Origin: Buxus sempervirens
Lineage: Eukaryota > Streptophyta > Magnoliopsida > Buxales > Buxaceae
NCBI GenBank assembly: GCA_947561395.2
Contig: OX387185.1
Coordinates: 33,336,213 to 33,400,212 of the forward strand
Length of the DNA: 64,000 bases
Direction: 5' to 3'
Within the stretch, counting starts at the first letter, position 1; every line of letters starts with the position of its first letter. Below the pieces are notes generated by a model. That model was not told the origin of the DNA and did no database searches. It saw only the letters and a list, made by a program, of their open reading frames with translations. A program made the translations under genes and the position numbers. Shown here in pieces: positions 10,476 to 23,103 of the stretch.

Positions 10476-12930
10476 TGTAACGCCCCGGATCCGTGTTGTT
10501 CAATAAAGATATAACACGTCTCACGGAGTGTTAGGTATGGGCCTAAGACTCATATGATTGCTGAATTCATCATATGGGTTTTACAAATCAGAGCGCAACA
10601 ATTTAACTAATAGGAAGCATGGAATTATATTTGCTTAAAGTGTCATCAAAACACAATTTCTGATATCATTTATTACATTGCCAACATCCAAACAATATCC
10701 CAATCCAAGGAAATAAACCTACAAGTCTAGGGAACATAGAAATAATCCTCCTCTCTATAAGGACCAGCAGGATCTACCCTAGCGATCGCCTCACCACGAG
10801 TATCTGAAAACAAACCAAAACAATATGAGTGAGATACGAATATCTCAGCGAGTAGCACATGCATGTAAAAATAGTTATATCAGTTCTAAAATATGCCACG
10901 ATAAATAAACGAGCACAAGTAATCAGTAGAAATACAATCGAGAACCCAAATTCAGCATAATCTCAATAACAATTTTAAACAAGTGACCAACAGCAATATC
11001 AATCAATCATCGTATGGTTAATGTCATGCCTATTGCTTAAATTGGTTAATCAACATGCCAAGGCGACATCCACACCTCCATGTACACAGTTCCAGCCTAC
11101 TCAGGGTTTCGTCATCCAATGCCGGCTTACTCCCCAGGTTTCGGCATTGACAACCAGGCCTACTCAAGGTTTCTGGCTACTCTACACCGGTTGTGGCAAC
11201 ACACAAAGCCATGCAATTACACCAATGAAGCAATAACATTACATTACTAAGCTTAATCTAGGATCCAAGACAAGCTAAACCAAAACAAAATACCTCAACA
11301 CATAACCCCACCTCTGGTTGCAAATTATACCAATCTCTGATATCACCATGACTAAAACACATCAACTTCATCATGTGTCCCTCAGGAATGCAAATGGTAA
11401 ACCATAGGACAATATTCAACCCAATCGTATAAGCAATTAGCTCAAATAAAACAATTTTATAAATTCTGCCCAGCACACTATAATCTGATAAAACCTCGTT
11501 TAAAAGATATCACAATCTGAAAATTAATAGTAAAATGTGAAATTGACAAATCCGTTGACGCATCATACCAAAACAGCAACTAACCAACTAACAAGCATCT
11601 TCAATCCTAACCTTTAATCATCATAAATTCTCCCAATAATTGCTAGTATAATCTTAGTATGTTACAATCACTCAATAATATTTCTAGCATCTTAATTCAA
11701 CTCCTAGATAGGTTTTTGAACCCTTAGATTTGAGAAAATCACTTAAAAACACTCAACCGCACTTAATCTGGAAATTTGATGGGTTCGCTGACCTCATGCC
11801 AGTAGGCGGCAGTGGGAGGCAGTAGGCGCATCCAACAATTTGCACTGCCACTGAGTACCGCCGAGCAATGTCAGTAGGTGGGACTCAGCGCATACTCCCT
11901 AATTTTCTCCGACACCCAATTTTAGTTACTGTTAGCTCGATTCCTCCATGTCTGACCTAAAATTCACACTCTACAACAGCTAATCTATACTCCTCACACC
12001 TCTAACAGCCATTTAAAACCAATTTGAAATTAATTTCCCCAAAGCACATGCTCCGGATCAAAGATCTACTTGAAAAATCAGTTTCAGTTGCTGATAAAAC
12101 ACATAACAGACAATCTCGATTAAACTCAGGTATTCGGTTTCAACACACGAAGGAAATCTAATGCTACTAACTTGATTCGTACTCCTCTAGCTCGGTAATT
12201 CCAATATCCCTCCAAATCACCAACGACAGTAGCTCAAAAACACCCTTCGACTGCCGCTTGACTTCTGATCTCAATTTTCATACCGAAAAATTCCAGATCT
12301 GGTTCACAATTCATTCCTCCTATAATTACTCATGAATTCAAGATCAATTCATACTCACCTGAACCCTTGACCATCTGCAGGTGATCTAGACGAATCCTTT
12401 AAATTCGCTCAATCCAACAGCTTGTCCTTGACTTCGATCAGTTCTTCTTCCACTTCAATTTCCGATCGAACAGCATCCAAGAGTACTTCTGCTCTTCTCC
12501 AATGGTTTTGGTTCAATCCAACAGCAATTCCCTCACTTGATCAATATGTGCGAAACCTGTGCACTGAAGTGAGCCAACTATTTATAAACTCCTTTTGGCA
12601 CTCGAACCAAATCAATTCGTAATTTGCTGGTGCTCACCCATATAACTCCCTACATGAACAACTCTCCTAGCCTCTTGATCCACTGATTTGCTTCTCCACT
12701 TAATCACCTACATTAGCACATCTTTAAACAAAATAAATTTAAACAATATAATAATTCCCATTATTATTAAAAACACTACTAACCTTAATTTATCTCCTTC
12801 CGCACTTAATTTAGTGAAATCCCCAAATTACCCCTGCTCCTCGAATATTTGAAAATTCCACCAACATAAATTTATTTAAACTTATTAAATAATTATTAAC
12901 AATAATAATTATTATATCTGGGGTTTCACA
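10476..12930 (-). mobile_element. Solo LTR B (Gypsy-type), 2455 bp, antisense, TSD TTAAT
   Basis: The plus strand starts TGTAACGCCCCGGATCC and ends CTGGGGTTTCACA, flanked by the perfect 5 bp duplication TTAAT (10471-10475 and 12931-12935). Read on the minus strand it starts TGTGAAACCCC and ends GGATCCGGGGCGTTACA, the same termini as solo LTRs A and C. A minus-strand TATAAATA (12579-12586) agrees. A block of diverged repeats with CCTACTCAGGGTTTCG at about 11090-11180 matches 22480-22590 of solo LTR C in reverse, so B and C are one family. No coding region or second LTR is present. Confidence 0.88.
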
Positions 12931-13342
12931 TTAATGGTCGGATCTAATAGCGAAGAAGGGGCGATTAATCAACAAAAAATCAGAAAAACAAAGAAAACGG
13001 AATGGTTCATGTCTGTGCACTATGGGAGTAATTGAGTTAAATTAATGTAATATAAATGGGTTGTATGTCTTGTAAGTTCTATGGAAATGTCATGAAATTT
13101 GAGTTGTTTTTATGTCTAATCTATTGAGATGATAAGGAATGTTGATAAATTGTGTGAGGTTATATTGGACTTGATAAATTGTTAGTGTTTATGCATTTTA
13201 TTGCATCACCTGATGTGCTAGGACTTCAGGGTGACCTGATAGGGTGCATGGCACTCGTCCTGAATCTCAAAATGTGACTCCAAAGGATGATTCCCGTGTT
13301 GCTCTGAAATAGTAGAGGATGAGCAAAAGTAGCATTAGGTTG
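12931..13342. other. Flank of solo LTR B
   Basis: This resumes the sequence interrupted at 10475, including a CGATTAATC motif at 12961. No gene is seen. Confidence 0.4.
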
Positions 13343-14567
13343 TGTAGACACCCCAAGTTGCACTAAAATATAAGAAAATGATAGAAATGTTTTGTATTTA
13401 AAATATATGTATTAATACATATATTTTAAGTGCAAAGAATTTTTCTATGTGCACCACATATATATAATGGTGCTTTTACTTCATGTTGCACTGTATTAGC
13501 AACACGATGCAGCACCGTGTGTCATATGTGGTGCATGGGAGGAGCTGCTAGGGTGGGGCCCAGAAGCTTCGTTAGTTATGCCACCTCAGCAAAAGCACAT
13601 GAAGTTGTAACAAAATTACAACCATGCGAATTGCACGGTGTTGCGGATTTTTCTTGACCACCATTATACAAGTATGGTGCTACGTTGTTTTTATGTTGCT
13701 CCACCCTGTTTATACGGTGCAGCATAAAATGTGATCAAATCAAATTTTCTGAGATATCTGCCTTATTTACAAGTAATATCTCTCTCCAAGAGTTTTGGAT
13801 TGCTAGAATTACCCTCGAAATCTCCTCTTATACCTTCCAACTCAAGTGTTAATCCTAAATTGAAAGGATTTAGACATATTTTTGTGCATGCTCTTGGGAA
13901 AATTTTGTCCCTCACTTTGCCTATAGAATAGAGGAGGTTGGCTCATTGCAAAGGGATGGAATTCTAGAGATTGAAGGCTCTTTCTAGAGAAGGGAAACTC
14001 CACCCAAGTGCAAGCTCAACCATTCTTTTGCTTCCAAATGTTTCAAGGTATAATTCTCTTTAATTTTCTATAGGTCTCTTCAATCCAGCACTCTCATCTT
14101 TTATCTTTTTCTGGATAGAGCCTCTATGTGTTTATGCCCCAAACCTAGATCAAAGGACCTAAAACTACTCTCTAGCCGTAAAACATGACGAGAGGGTTAG
14201 GGGAAAGGTCTAAGGGATAGATCCTATAATATTAGAACCATGCTCATTTTAATTTTGATCTAAGTAGATTTACTTTGATTATTGCTCAATGCATTTTTCC
14301 TTCACTTAGGAGGAATTTTGTGGATCTAGATTAACTTGTGATTTCAGACATGAAATCCCTCCATAAAATTGATATTCTATGCATGCTTATTGTTACACTC
14401 AAGCACGCAAATACTTGCATGGTTTGCTTTAATTTTAGGTATAAATCCTTGGATCTATCATGTTCAATATAATGGATCTGAGAATCTAGCCTTAAAATAA
14501 GGTATCAAGCCATATACCACCGATCTATAGAGGGAAAGTGGACTGGCTTCTTTGAGAGGTCCTATAC

Positions 14568-15035
14568 TGTGATATCTTGATCTCACATTAGAAACAAATG
14601 AAATCCCAGTAGGGTATATGAGTCAAGAAGAACACTCAACCTAACAACGAGCCTTTTGAGGACAAAACCGTGTGGGCTTAGGGTTAAAGCGGACAACACC
14701 TCACTGGGTTGGGTCATTACAAATGGTATCGAAGCTGGATCCGGGTCCAATAGTTCGTAACTGATATGGGTCCTAACATTGCCCATATGAAGTGGTTGGA
14801 TCAACGAGGGCCAGTCCATGAGGGGCTAGCAAGCTTCTGGGTGGCCACTACATGGGGAAATGCAACCCTAAAGGGAGAGATTGCGACATCCTGATCCCAC
14901 ATCCGAAACGGATGAAATCCCGATAGGGTATATGAGTCAGGAAGAACACTCAACCTAACATGGCGCCTTCTGGGGACAAAACTGTGCGGGCTTAGGTCCA
15001 AAGCGGACAATACCTCGCTGGGTTGGGTCGTTATA
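14568..15035 (+). mobile_element. TRIM (terminal-repeat retrotransposon in miniature), 468 bp
   Basis: Two 154 bp LTRs (14568-14721 starting TGTGATATC and 14882-15035 starting TGCGACATCC) flank a 160 bp interior. Two bases after the left LTR is TGGTATCGAAGC (14724-14735), close to the initiator-Met tRNA primer-binding site TGGTATCAGAGC. Directly before the right LTR is the purine-rich AAAGGGAGAGA (14870-14880). The flanks carry the perfect 5 bp duplication TATAC (14563-14567 and 15036-15040). The LTRs share GGGTATATGAGTCA, AACACTCAACCTAACA and CTGGGTTGGGTC. There is no coding capacity, as expected for a TRIM, which needs a partner element for movement. Confidence 0.9.
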
Positions 15036-15398
15036 TATACCACCACTTAGATGGAAGGAAAGTGGACTGTACTTGAGAGGTAGAGGGAAGATCCTCGCTT
15101 CTTCCATCATGTTAGCATAGTTGTATTTGCGTGGGAAGCACATCATTCATGCATTGAGTGGTTGAATTGTGATATGTGCCTTTATCTTTAAGCATGTGTT
15201 TGATTGACATGTTTGAGTTACCTCATGTTGACTGAGATGAATCATCGTACTGTGAACACCGTGCATATTATACAATATTTATGGATGCAAATGTATTTGT
15301 TACATTTAGTAGAGTTTCCTTACTAGGCTGTGAGCTTATTATCCTTTCTAATATTATAAGTTATAACGTTAAAAGAGATTTCTCACCAGTTGAAGTAT

Positions 15399-15420
15399 AG
15401 AGAGAGAGAGAGAGAGAGAG

Positions 15421-15461
<41 letters not shown>

Positions 15462-15462
15462 G
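15399..15462. repeat. Compound microsatellite (GA)n(TG)n
   Basis: About 13 GA units run directly into about 18 TG units, with one C interruption near the right end. Confidence 0.95.
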
Positions 15463-16439
15463 TAAGTGAGTGATTATAGGATATGATCAACTATGAACTA
15501 GTTTTATACTAAATATAGACTTTTTGGGTTCGTAAAGATTGTAGATTGTTATGTTACTTCCTGTCTTAGTTGCACAATCTTTCCTATATTCCACTGCTAT
15601 ATTATTTTATTGTACTCCGCTACCATATTATTTTATTGAGCATCTTTGTTGGTTTATTTTCTTTATAATTTTACTTTGATTTTAGCGTAATAAAAGGACT
15701 CCGAAGGTGACATGTCAATGAGAAGCATCCTAATCTGTAGGATGATTCTCATTGGGAGTTATATATACACTCTTTGATATTTTTATACTTCCATTTCATT
15801 TTATTTATTATGCAAGCAATGTTAAAATGAAAGAACTTGGCAACCACCTTTTGGTGGATGAATGAGGGTGCCTAATACCTTTCCTCACTCATAACCTAAC
15901 CCCCTTAGCTTTGAAAATCTAGTTTAGACTATAAATTTTGTCCATTTTTGCTTTTATATGTTTTTGTATGTTGTGGTGACCGTCCACACCTCAACTCCAT
16001 GGATGGTGGCAACTCTTAATTCTGTTTAGTCTCCTATAGGATGTGTAGAGTTGAGTAATCCCCACGGTTATATAGTACCATTGGCAAAGTGATTGGTCTT
16101 TCTTTTCTATTTTTCATAAATATTATAAAATACCAAAGATATTTCAATTTCTATTTTGATTATGTTGTTGGTGTCCTCTCTCACCCGACTTTCAACCATT
16201 AGCCTAACCCATTCCCTGTTAAGTGGCTGGTCTTGCGATGAAAACCCATAGTTTCCGATTCATAGTAAGATTTGAAACCTCTCTCAACATTCGAGATAGA
16301 GTGAGGCAACAAAGATGCTTAAAACCTAGTCATTTGTGTGCTTTTAGACTTGGTTGTTTTGCTCATAGATCAAGTTACTATTTCTTGACCAAAAAAACAA
16401 AGAAGTGATATTAAGACCTAGCTCTTTGGTGCTAAAAAC

Positions 16440-18640
16440 AATTTTGAGAACCGGATGCAAAAATTAGGATTTGCCACCATCCGAGGGGTCCTGGTGTGGA
16501 TGGTCACAAAGCGTGCAAGAATCATATAAATGAGCCAAAGTAAGCTCAATTTAAGGTTTACACCAGATATTAGGTAAGTGGGTGGTTAGGTTATGAGTGG
16601 AAAAGGGTGTTAGGTACCTCGACTCATCTACCAAAGGTGGTTGCCATGTCTTTCATCACTTTAATATTGCTTGCATACACTAACAGTTAATAAAAATAAA
16701 GAATGACACACAATGATGATGTGTGACTTCAATGAGAGCTATCCTATGGATCAGGAGATCTCTCATTGGCTTGTCACCTTCAAAGCCCTCTGAGAAAGTT
16801 AAAATCAAAATAACTAAAGCAAATAGTTCATATTTGAAAGCTTAGGTACTTGAATCCAGAAAATGATACTGAGCAGCACTGATTCAATTAATCATAACTT
16901 TCTCAAAACAAATCCAAATCTGATGAAATCAGTGGTATTTGAAAGCTAATTTAATGAGACAAACCTATAAAAAATTCATTCAAAAAGGATTTCAAACAAA
17001 TAAAATATGCTTGATTGAAGTTGTTGGTTTTGTAGTAGTGAAAGTGCAGACTAGACCAATTTTGAGCCTCAATTTGTGGAGATTGGCTCCATGTAAATCC
17101 TTGAAAATTGGCTCAAATATATTATGATACCTCAGCTTTTAAATGACTTAAGTCTCATATAGAGATTCATCCATTTGAAACATGTGTGCATCCTCAAAGT
17201 TGCTATAAACATCACAAATTGATCATGTGTTCTACTACTAAGCAGCACAAGATCAATGAAACACCTAGACTTAAAATCAAATCTAAAAACTGTGAAACTA
17301 CCTGCATTTGAAAGTACAATCATTAAGGAAGACACAGAAACAAGAACCATTCAAAAATGATCCAAAATGAGCTTATCGTGTTCAACTAAAGTGCTAGAAT
17401 CTACAATTGTGATTCTGCAGACCTATCAAGCTTCAATTAAACATATAGAATAATTTGCTTAATGAAAATTCTCATAATGAAATAAATACCCATATCTCTC
17501 ATATAAAACTGGGATAACTCAAAAATTCATCCGGATGATGAAATTATTAGCTCTTCAAGTTAATACTCAAGCACAGTCCAAATTTAGGAAAATCTTTTGA
17601 TACAAACCAAAATTCTTGAATCTGAGTGTGGATACTATTAAATCAAAATTAAAATAATGTAAATGAAATGAAAATATTTGGAAACATGTTAAATCTTAAT
17701 TTGTTCAGATCTCTCATAGAGAAGAGAGTCTATGCTAAATTTAATATAAGATTTAATATGAAACCCTAAATTTAAAGAGATCAAGCCATAAGGCTTTCTT
17801 CTTAAAGCTAATTCATGTTTATAAAAACATAAGAGGGCCTGAGATTATTATTTTAAGACTTGAATCTCATATCTAGCCATATTGAGCATGCTAGATTTGA
17901 GAAATGATCTTGGAAAATAGAAAATCATGCATGTGAGGTAGTGTGCAAAGATGTACAAGTAAAATGCATGCAAAAATGGTTAAAATAGATCAATATGAAG
18001 AATACTTCAGATCTATGATTATTAGCTGATATAAACCCTAGGAACCTCCCAAATTGAAGAACTAAACAAAAGCAATAAGCAATTCACAAATCATACAGAT
18101 CTAATTAAATTTGGAAAAGCATAGGTTCTAAATCTAGGATCTTCCCCTTGATCTTTTCTCCTCATTCTCTTCTTCACCTTTCACGGCTAGAGAGAAGCTT
18201 TAGATACTTTGTTCTATGGTAGGAGCTACAAACACATGGAAGCTCTATCTTAAGAAGGATAGAAGTGGTGAATGCTGAAATTAAAGAGGAATTGCAATGG
18301 ATATTTACCTATAATAAAGTCCTCTTCTTCAATCAAAGTAAGCAAGTAATCTTCAAGTAGGCAATCCAATAGAGTTTCCCCTCTCTAAGCAAGGCTCTCA
18401 TCGTTAGAATTTGATACACTTTACAAGGAGGAGAGGCCTTCTATTTATAGGCAAAATGGGGGTAAAAGAGTCCAAGGATAATGGCAAAAGTTTGATCTAG
18501 ATCCTTCCAATTGAAGGCTAATGCTTGAATTAGAGGGAATTGGATAAATTCCTAAGGTCAATTTGAGTAGATCAGCTCATTGAGAAAGAGGTTTAAGGTA
18601 AATAACAGAGATCTCTCGGGAAATTTTACATTGAAAACTC
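16440..18640 (-). repeat. Large direct repeat, copy A (LTR-related)
   Basis: This shares order and content with 18745-20911: a CCACCATCC..AGGGGTC..GG block at about 16478 (18758 in copy B), ATGAGCCAAAGTA, then GTTAGGTTATGA, and near the right end CCTCTATTTATAGGC or its variant (about 18438 and 20693). On the minus strand these give a TATA-like TATAAATAG. Similarity is diffuse (my estimate; not aligned). No coding region is seen. The left end is the inverse of 15690-16020. Confidence 0.55.
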
Positions 18641-18744
18641 TGTTCAGAACCATTAAAACAGACCGGTCACAAAAATTATAAAATGTAACTGTAAAACCAT
18701 GGTGATCGCTGGGATCAATATAAATCCTACACTGGACTTAGAAC

Positions 18745-20911
18745 AAAATCAGAGTCTCCACCATCCAAGGGGTCTTGGAGTAGATGGTCACCAAAACATG
18801 CAAAAAATAACAAAAATGAGCCAAAGTAGGCACAATTTATGGTCTACATTAGATTTAGGGCAAGGGGGTTAAGTTATGATTAGGGGAAGGAGTTAGACAC
18901 CCCCACTTATCCACTTAAAGTGGTTGCCATAGGTTTCACTAAGTCTCACATTGATTGCATACACATATATTTCATAGATTACAAAAAAAAATACACTAAA
19001 ATGTTTGATTCTCCAAGAGGATCATCCAATTAATTTATATGCTCCATGTGGATTTATCACTCTTAGGACCCTCTGATTAGATTAAAAATCAAGGCAAATT
19101 CCAAAGAAAAATAAGCTCAAGTCAATGCTGAAAATCAGGACACTAATATGCTATTTGAACAATGTACACTCAATCAACTATAACTCACTCAAATGAAATC
19201 CAAAAATTATGAAATCAATGCCATTAGAAAGTGATTGGACATACAAAACACTGTAAAAACTTCATTCAAAACAAATCAAAATCAAAGAGTTATGCTTGAT
19301 TGAAGTTACTGTTCAACTACAGCGATAGTGATGACTATCATACCTTCTCAAGCCTATTCATAGAGATCTACTCCATTTTAATTCATGAAAATTGGTGTAA
19401 ATAGAGTAGGATGAGCCGCTATTCAAATGGCATAGGGTTTATCCAATGATCCATCCATATGAGATCATTGTGCATCTCCAAACACCCTAAAAATATCATA
19501 GATTGACCCTGTAAACTGCTATTGAGCAGTACATGGTCAATCAAGTACACAAAACTCAATATTGATTTAAAAATCATGAAACCAATTTGATTTGAAATAA
19601 GACTTATTAAAGAAAACTAAGAAAAAAGAATCACTCAAATCGAGTTTCAAATGAGCTCATGATGATCAATTAAAATGACAGATTCTCCAATTGGAGTATT
19701 GCAAACTTGTCGAACTTCAACTGAATGTAAAGAAGAAATGGCTTAATGAAAAGTTTCAAAATTGACAAGATTGAACTATATGAATTTACCTTTCACATGC
19801 AACTAGAATCATTTAAAAATTCATCCAAAAGATGAAGCTATGAGTTCTACAAGTTCATGCTCAGGTTCAGTCCAGATTTGGGGAAATTGACTAAAACAAC
19901 ACCAAATATACTAGACCTAAGCACAGAGCTCTCTAAATCAAATAAAGAATACTTAGAATGAAATTAAAAAGCTCCAAAAACATTTAGGGCAATAGTTGGT
20001 TTAGATCTCCCATAGATTTGGAGAGAAAGTACCAAATATAGCCCAATTTCGACATGAATTTTAAGATCTATGTAGATTTAGCCATAAAGCACTCTCCAAG
20101 AGATCTATTCATCTTAGAAAACTTATAAAAGGGCCTGACATTTTATTTTGATGCCAAATGATAGATCTAAGGATTTATGCATGTAAATTGAAAAACATTC
20201 AAGTGCATTATGTGATAAAGTGTGATATCATGCATAAGAGACTATGGTCATGGAGGAATCTCAGATCTAAGACCATGAGTTGGTCTAGATCCATGAAATT
20301 CCTCTCAAATTAAAGAGGAAAATCACTCAAAAACAGCAATCACATCTCCATTACAAAAATAAGACCTATACTAGAGCAATCAAGGTTCTAGATCAAGGAT
20401 CCATTTCATAGATCTTTTCCCCTAACCTTCTCTTCATTTTTTACGGTTAGAGAAATGTCTTAGGTACTTTGATTTAGGTTTGGGGCTACATACACACTGA
20501 ATTTCTATCCTAGAGAAAGGTAGAAGATGAGAATTGTTACAAATTAAAAAGAGATGCTGAAAATTAAAGAGGAGTTTACCTTGGGAGCTTTGGAAGGCCT
20601 TGAGAGATTGAGTGTACAATTAGGCAAAGTTTCCCCTCCTCTAGTAAAAGCTCTCAATTAGCAAATTTCCAGTCCTTTGCATGGAGGAGGAGGCCTCTAT
20701 TTATATGCACAATGAAGGGCAAGGGATGTCCAAGGATATGAACCAAAAATCTCTCGAGATCCTTTCAATTAAGGATCAAAGCATGTTTAAGGAGGAATTA
20801 GAGGGATTTTCGAGGGTAGATCTGACAATCCAAGGCCCTTAGAAAGAGGTAGAAACCGTAAATAAGTCACAGATCTCAGCATTTTACGTTTGGAATATAT
20901 TTGTGCACCAC
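18745..20911 (-). repeat. Large direct repeat, copy B (LTR-related)
   Basis: This is the second copy of the repeat described at 16440-18640. It ends ATTTGTGCACCAC, where solo LTR C was inserted, and continues after 28977 as ACCACCATATATACAG. Minus-strand TATAAATAG-like sequence lies near 20698. No gene is supported. Confidence 0.55.
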
Positions 20912-23103
20912 TGTAAAACCCCAAATTTCTGCATGTTTATTTTTATGAGAATTAATAAGTCTGTATGGGTGAAATTTCAGAAATCTATCAAGCAAGAGTG
21001 AAATTTGGAATTGAGACATTAGGCGTGAAGCAAGATGAATTAAGGTGAGTAATGTGTCAATTTTAATTAGAAGTATATTGCTGTTTGAATTTAGTCGTTA
21101 TGAATAAAATATTATTTATATGGGTGTTTAGGTGGAGAGTCAAGTCGATGAATCAATGGCTGGAAAGCTGTATATTTAGGAAAACTTGGTGGGCGAGCGT
21201 GCACTGAATCATGAGTTTAACATTAGTTGAGCGGCAAAGCGTAGGGTGAGTATAAATACTTAATGTATTTAGATACATAGGTTTCGCATACCTTGAGTTG
21301 AAGGAGATTGCGGCTGGAGTCCTAAGGTTTTTGAGAGAAGCAGGCGTGAGACTTCCTGCCGATCGGAGCGTTCAGGATCAGAGAGAGTTCAGAAAACCAT
21401 CTTGCGAACAGAAAAGAAACTGGGTGGAGATCGATCATTTGACCTTCGTGCTAGAAGTTGCAATGCAAGGATTTGAGCGTATAACAGGTGAGTAGCATCG
21501 TTTTGATCTGATTTTTTGGGTTGTATATTGAGTTTAGCGTAATGCATGATTTCGGAAAAATATCGTTTCAAACATGGTTTTTGGAATAATTTTAGAGGCG
21601 AAAAATAAATGTTGGTAGATTAATTTCGAATCGTGTTTAATAGTCTTTTGAAAATAGTAGAAGTATAGGAAAGTCGTTACAGAGGTGAGAAACCAGGACA
21701 GTCATGGAGATTTGGAGTTAATAGTGAGTAGTGGAAATACCGGGGTATCCGCTGAACTGCCGCCAACCTATTTTCACTCAGCGGCAGCTTGGCGCGAGCG
21801 ATTTGTTGGATCCGCCAACCTGGCTCCAACTGCGCCAAGGTCAACGCACCCACCAAATGTTACAGTGAGGTGCGGCTGATCATGTTGAACCTATTTTGAT
21901 ACTTTGAGGCTTCAACCTCTTAGCCAAAGATTAGATTAGGATATTAGAATTATTTTATCTGCTCAAAACACCCGGAGATCATTAAGTCAAATTTATTGGT
22001 AGTCTTATGAGTTCCCGAAGTGATAACTGAAGGACTGTTGGTAGATTATTTTGTTGTTCCTGTCACTATGGGTTAATGATTTAGTTTTCTTTATGTCTTT
22101 TATTGTTTTCCGATTGTGAATTTGTTAAATTTGGGTTTGCTTGATTTCAAGGTGCTGAACTGTATTTGTAAAATTTATCTCTGTGAAGGTAAATGGATTT
22201 TACTATCAGTTGGACATATGCTTTGGGTTGGAATATTTACTGAGATATCATGAGTTGCTGTTCTAGTCTGGAATGACTTGTGATGAGTGTATTGGATTAT
22301 ACATGATGGTGACCAGGGTTGGTTATTGTTTTGCAAATGCTGAGTTTTATGTAGTTGTTATTTTGTTTTAGTTTAGCTTCACCTCGATCCATGTCTAAGC
22401 TTAGTAATGTGAAGGTATTATTTATTAATGTAATTGCATGGCCTTGTGTGTTGCCACGACCAATGTAAAGCAGCCAGAAACCCTAAGTAGGCCTGATTGT
22501 CAATGCCGAAACCCGATGAGTAAGCCAGCATTGGATGACGAAACCCTGAGTAGGCCGTCATTTCAGAGTTTCTGAAACCCTGAGTAGGCCGGAACTGTGT
22601 ACATGGAGGTGTGGATGTCTCCTTGGCATGTCAATTTATCAATTCAAACAATAGTCATGACATTGACCATTTGATGTGTAATCGGTAATTGTGGTTGGTC
22701 TTTTGTGTAAAACTGTTAATGAGATTGGATTTAAACCTTTGGAATTATCTTTGTTGATTTAATCGTGCTAGTTATTTATCGATGTATATTTATAACTATT
22801 GATAACTATTTCTGCATGCGTATGCCACTCGCTGAGATATTCGTATCTCATTCCTTTTTTTTTTTTTTTTTCAGATACTCGTAGTGAGGCGACTACTAGG
22901 GTAGATCCGACTGAAACATATAGGGAGGAAGACTATTACTACAATCCATAGACTAGTAGGTTTTATTTTGGATTGGCTTTTAATTCATTGAGTTTGGAAA
23001 TGTAATAAAGTAGTTTGATGTTGAAACCTTGGCTATAAGTAAAGGTTATTTTAGACTTCTTAGCTGATAATTGTTTATGCACTCTGAGAGCACTAGCAAC
23101 AGC

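Larger units (their letters stand above)
13343..16100 (+). mobile_element. Long LTR-type repeat starting TGTAGACACCCC, plus orientation
   Basis: It starts TGTAGACACCCCAAGTTGCA at 13343. The first 400 bases correspond, in reverse, to 28978-29364. The part at about 15690-16020 is the inverse of 16470-16800: GGCAACCACCTTTTGGTGGATG against CATC/TACCAAAGGTGGTTGCC, and the shared GATGGTGGCAA tract. The right boundary is not resolved. The GGTGGCAACTCTTAATTCTG tract near 16005 resembles sequence found at LTR/primer-site junctions of large plant elements; that reading is inference. A TRIM is inserted at 14568-15035. No protein domain is visible. Confidence 0.5.

Noticed and set aside
14568..15035. Cassandra-type TRIM carrying a 5S rRNA-like promoter
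   Set aside because: No 5S-like internal control box was seen in the LTRs, so it is called only a TRIM.
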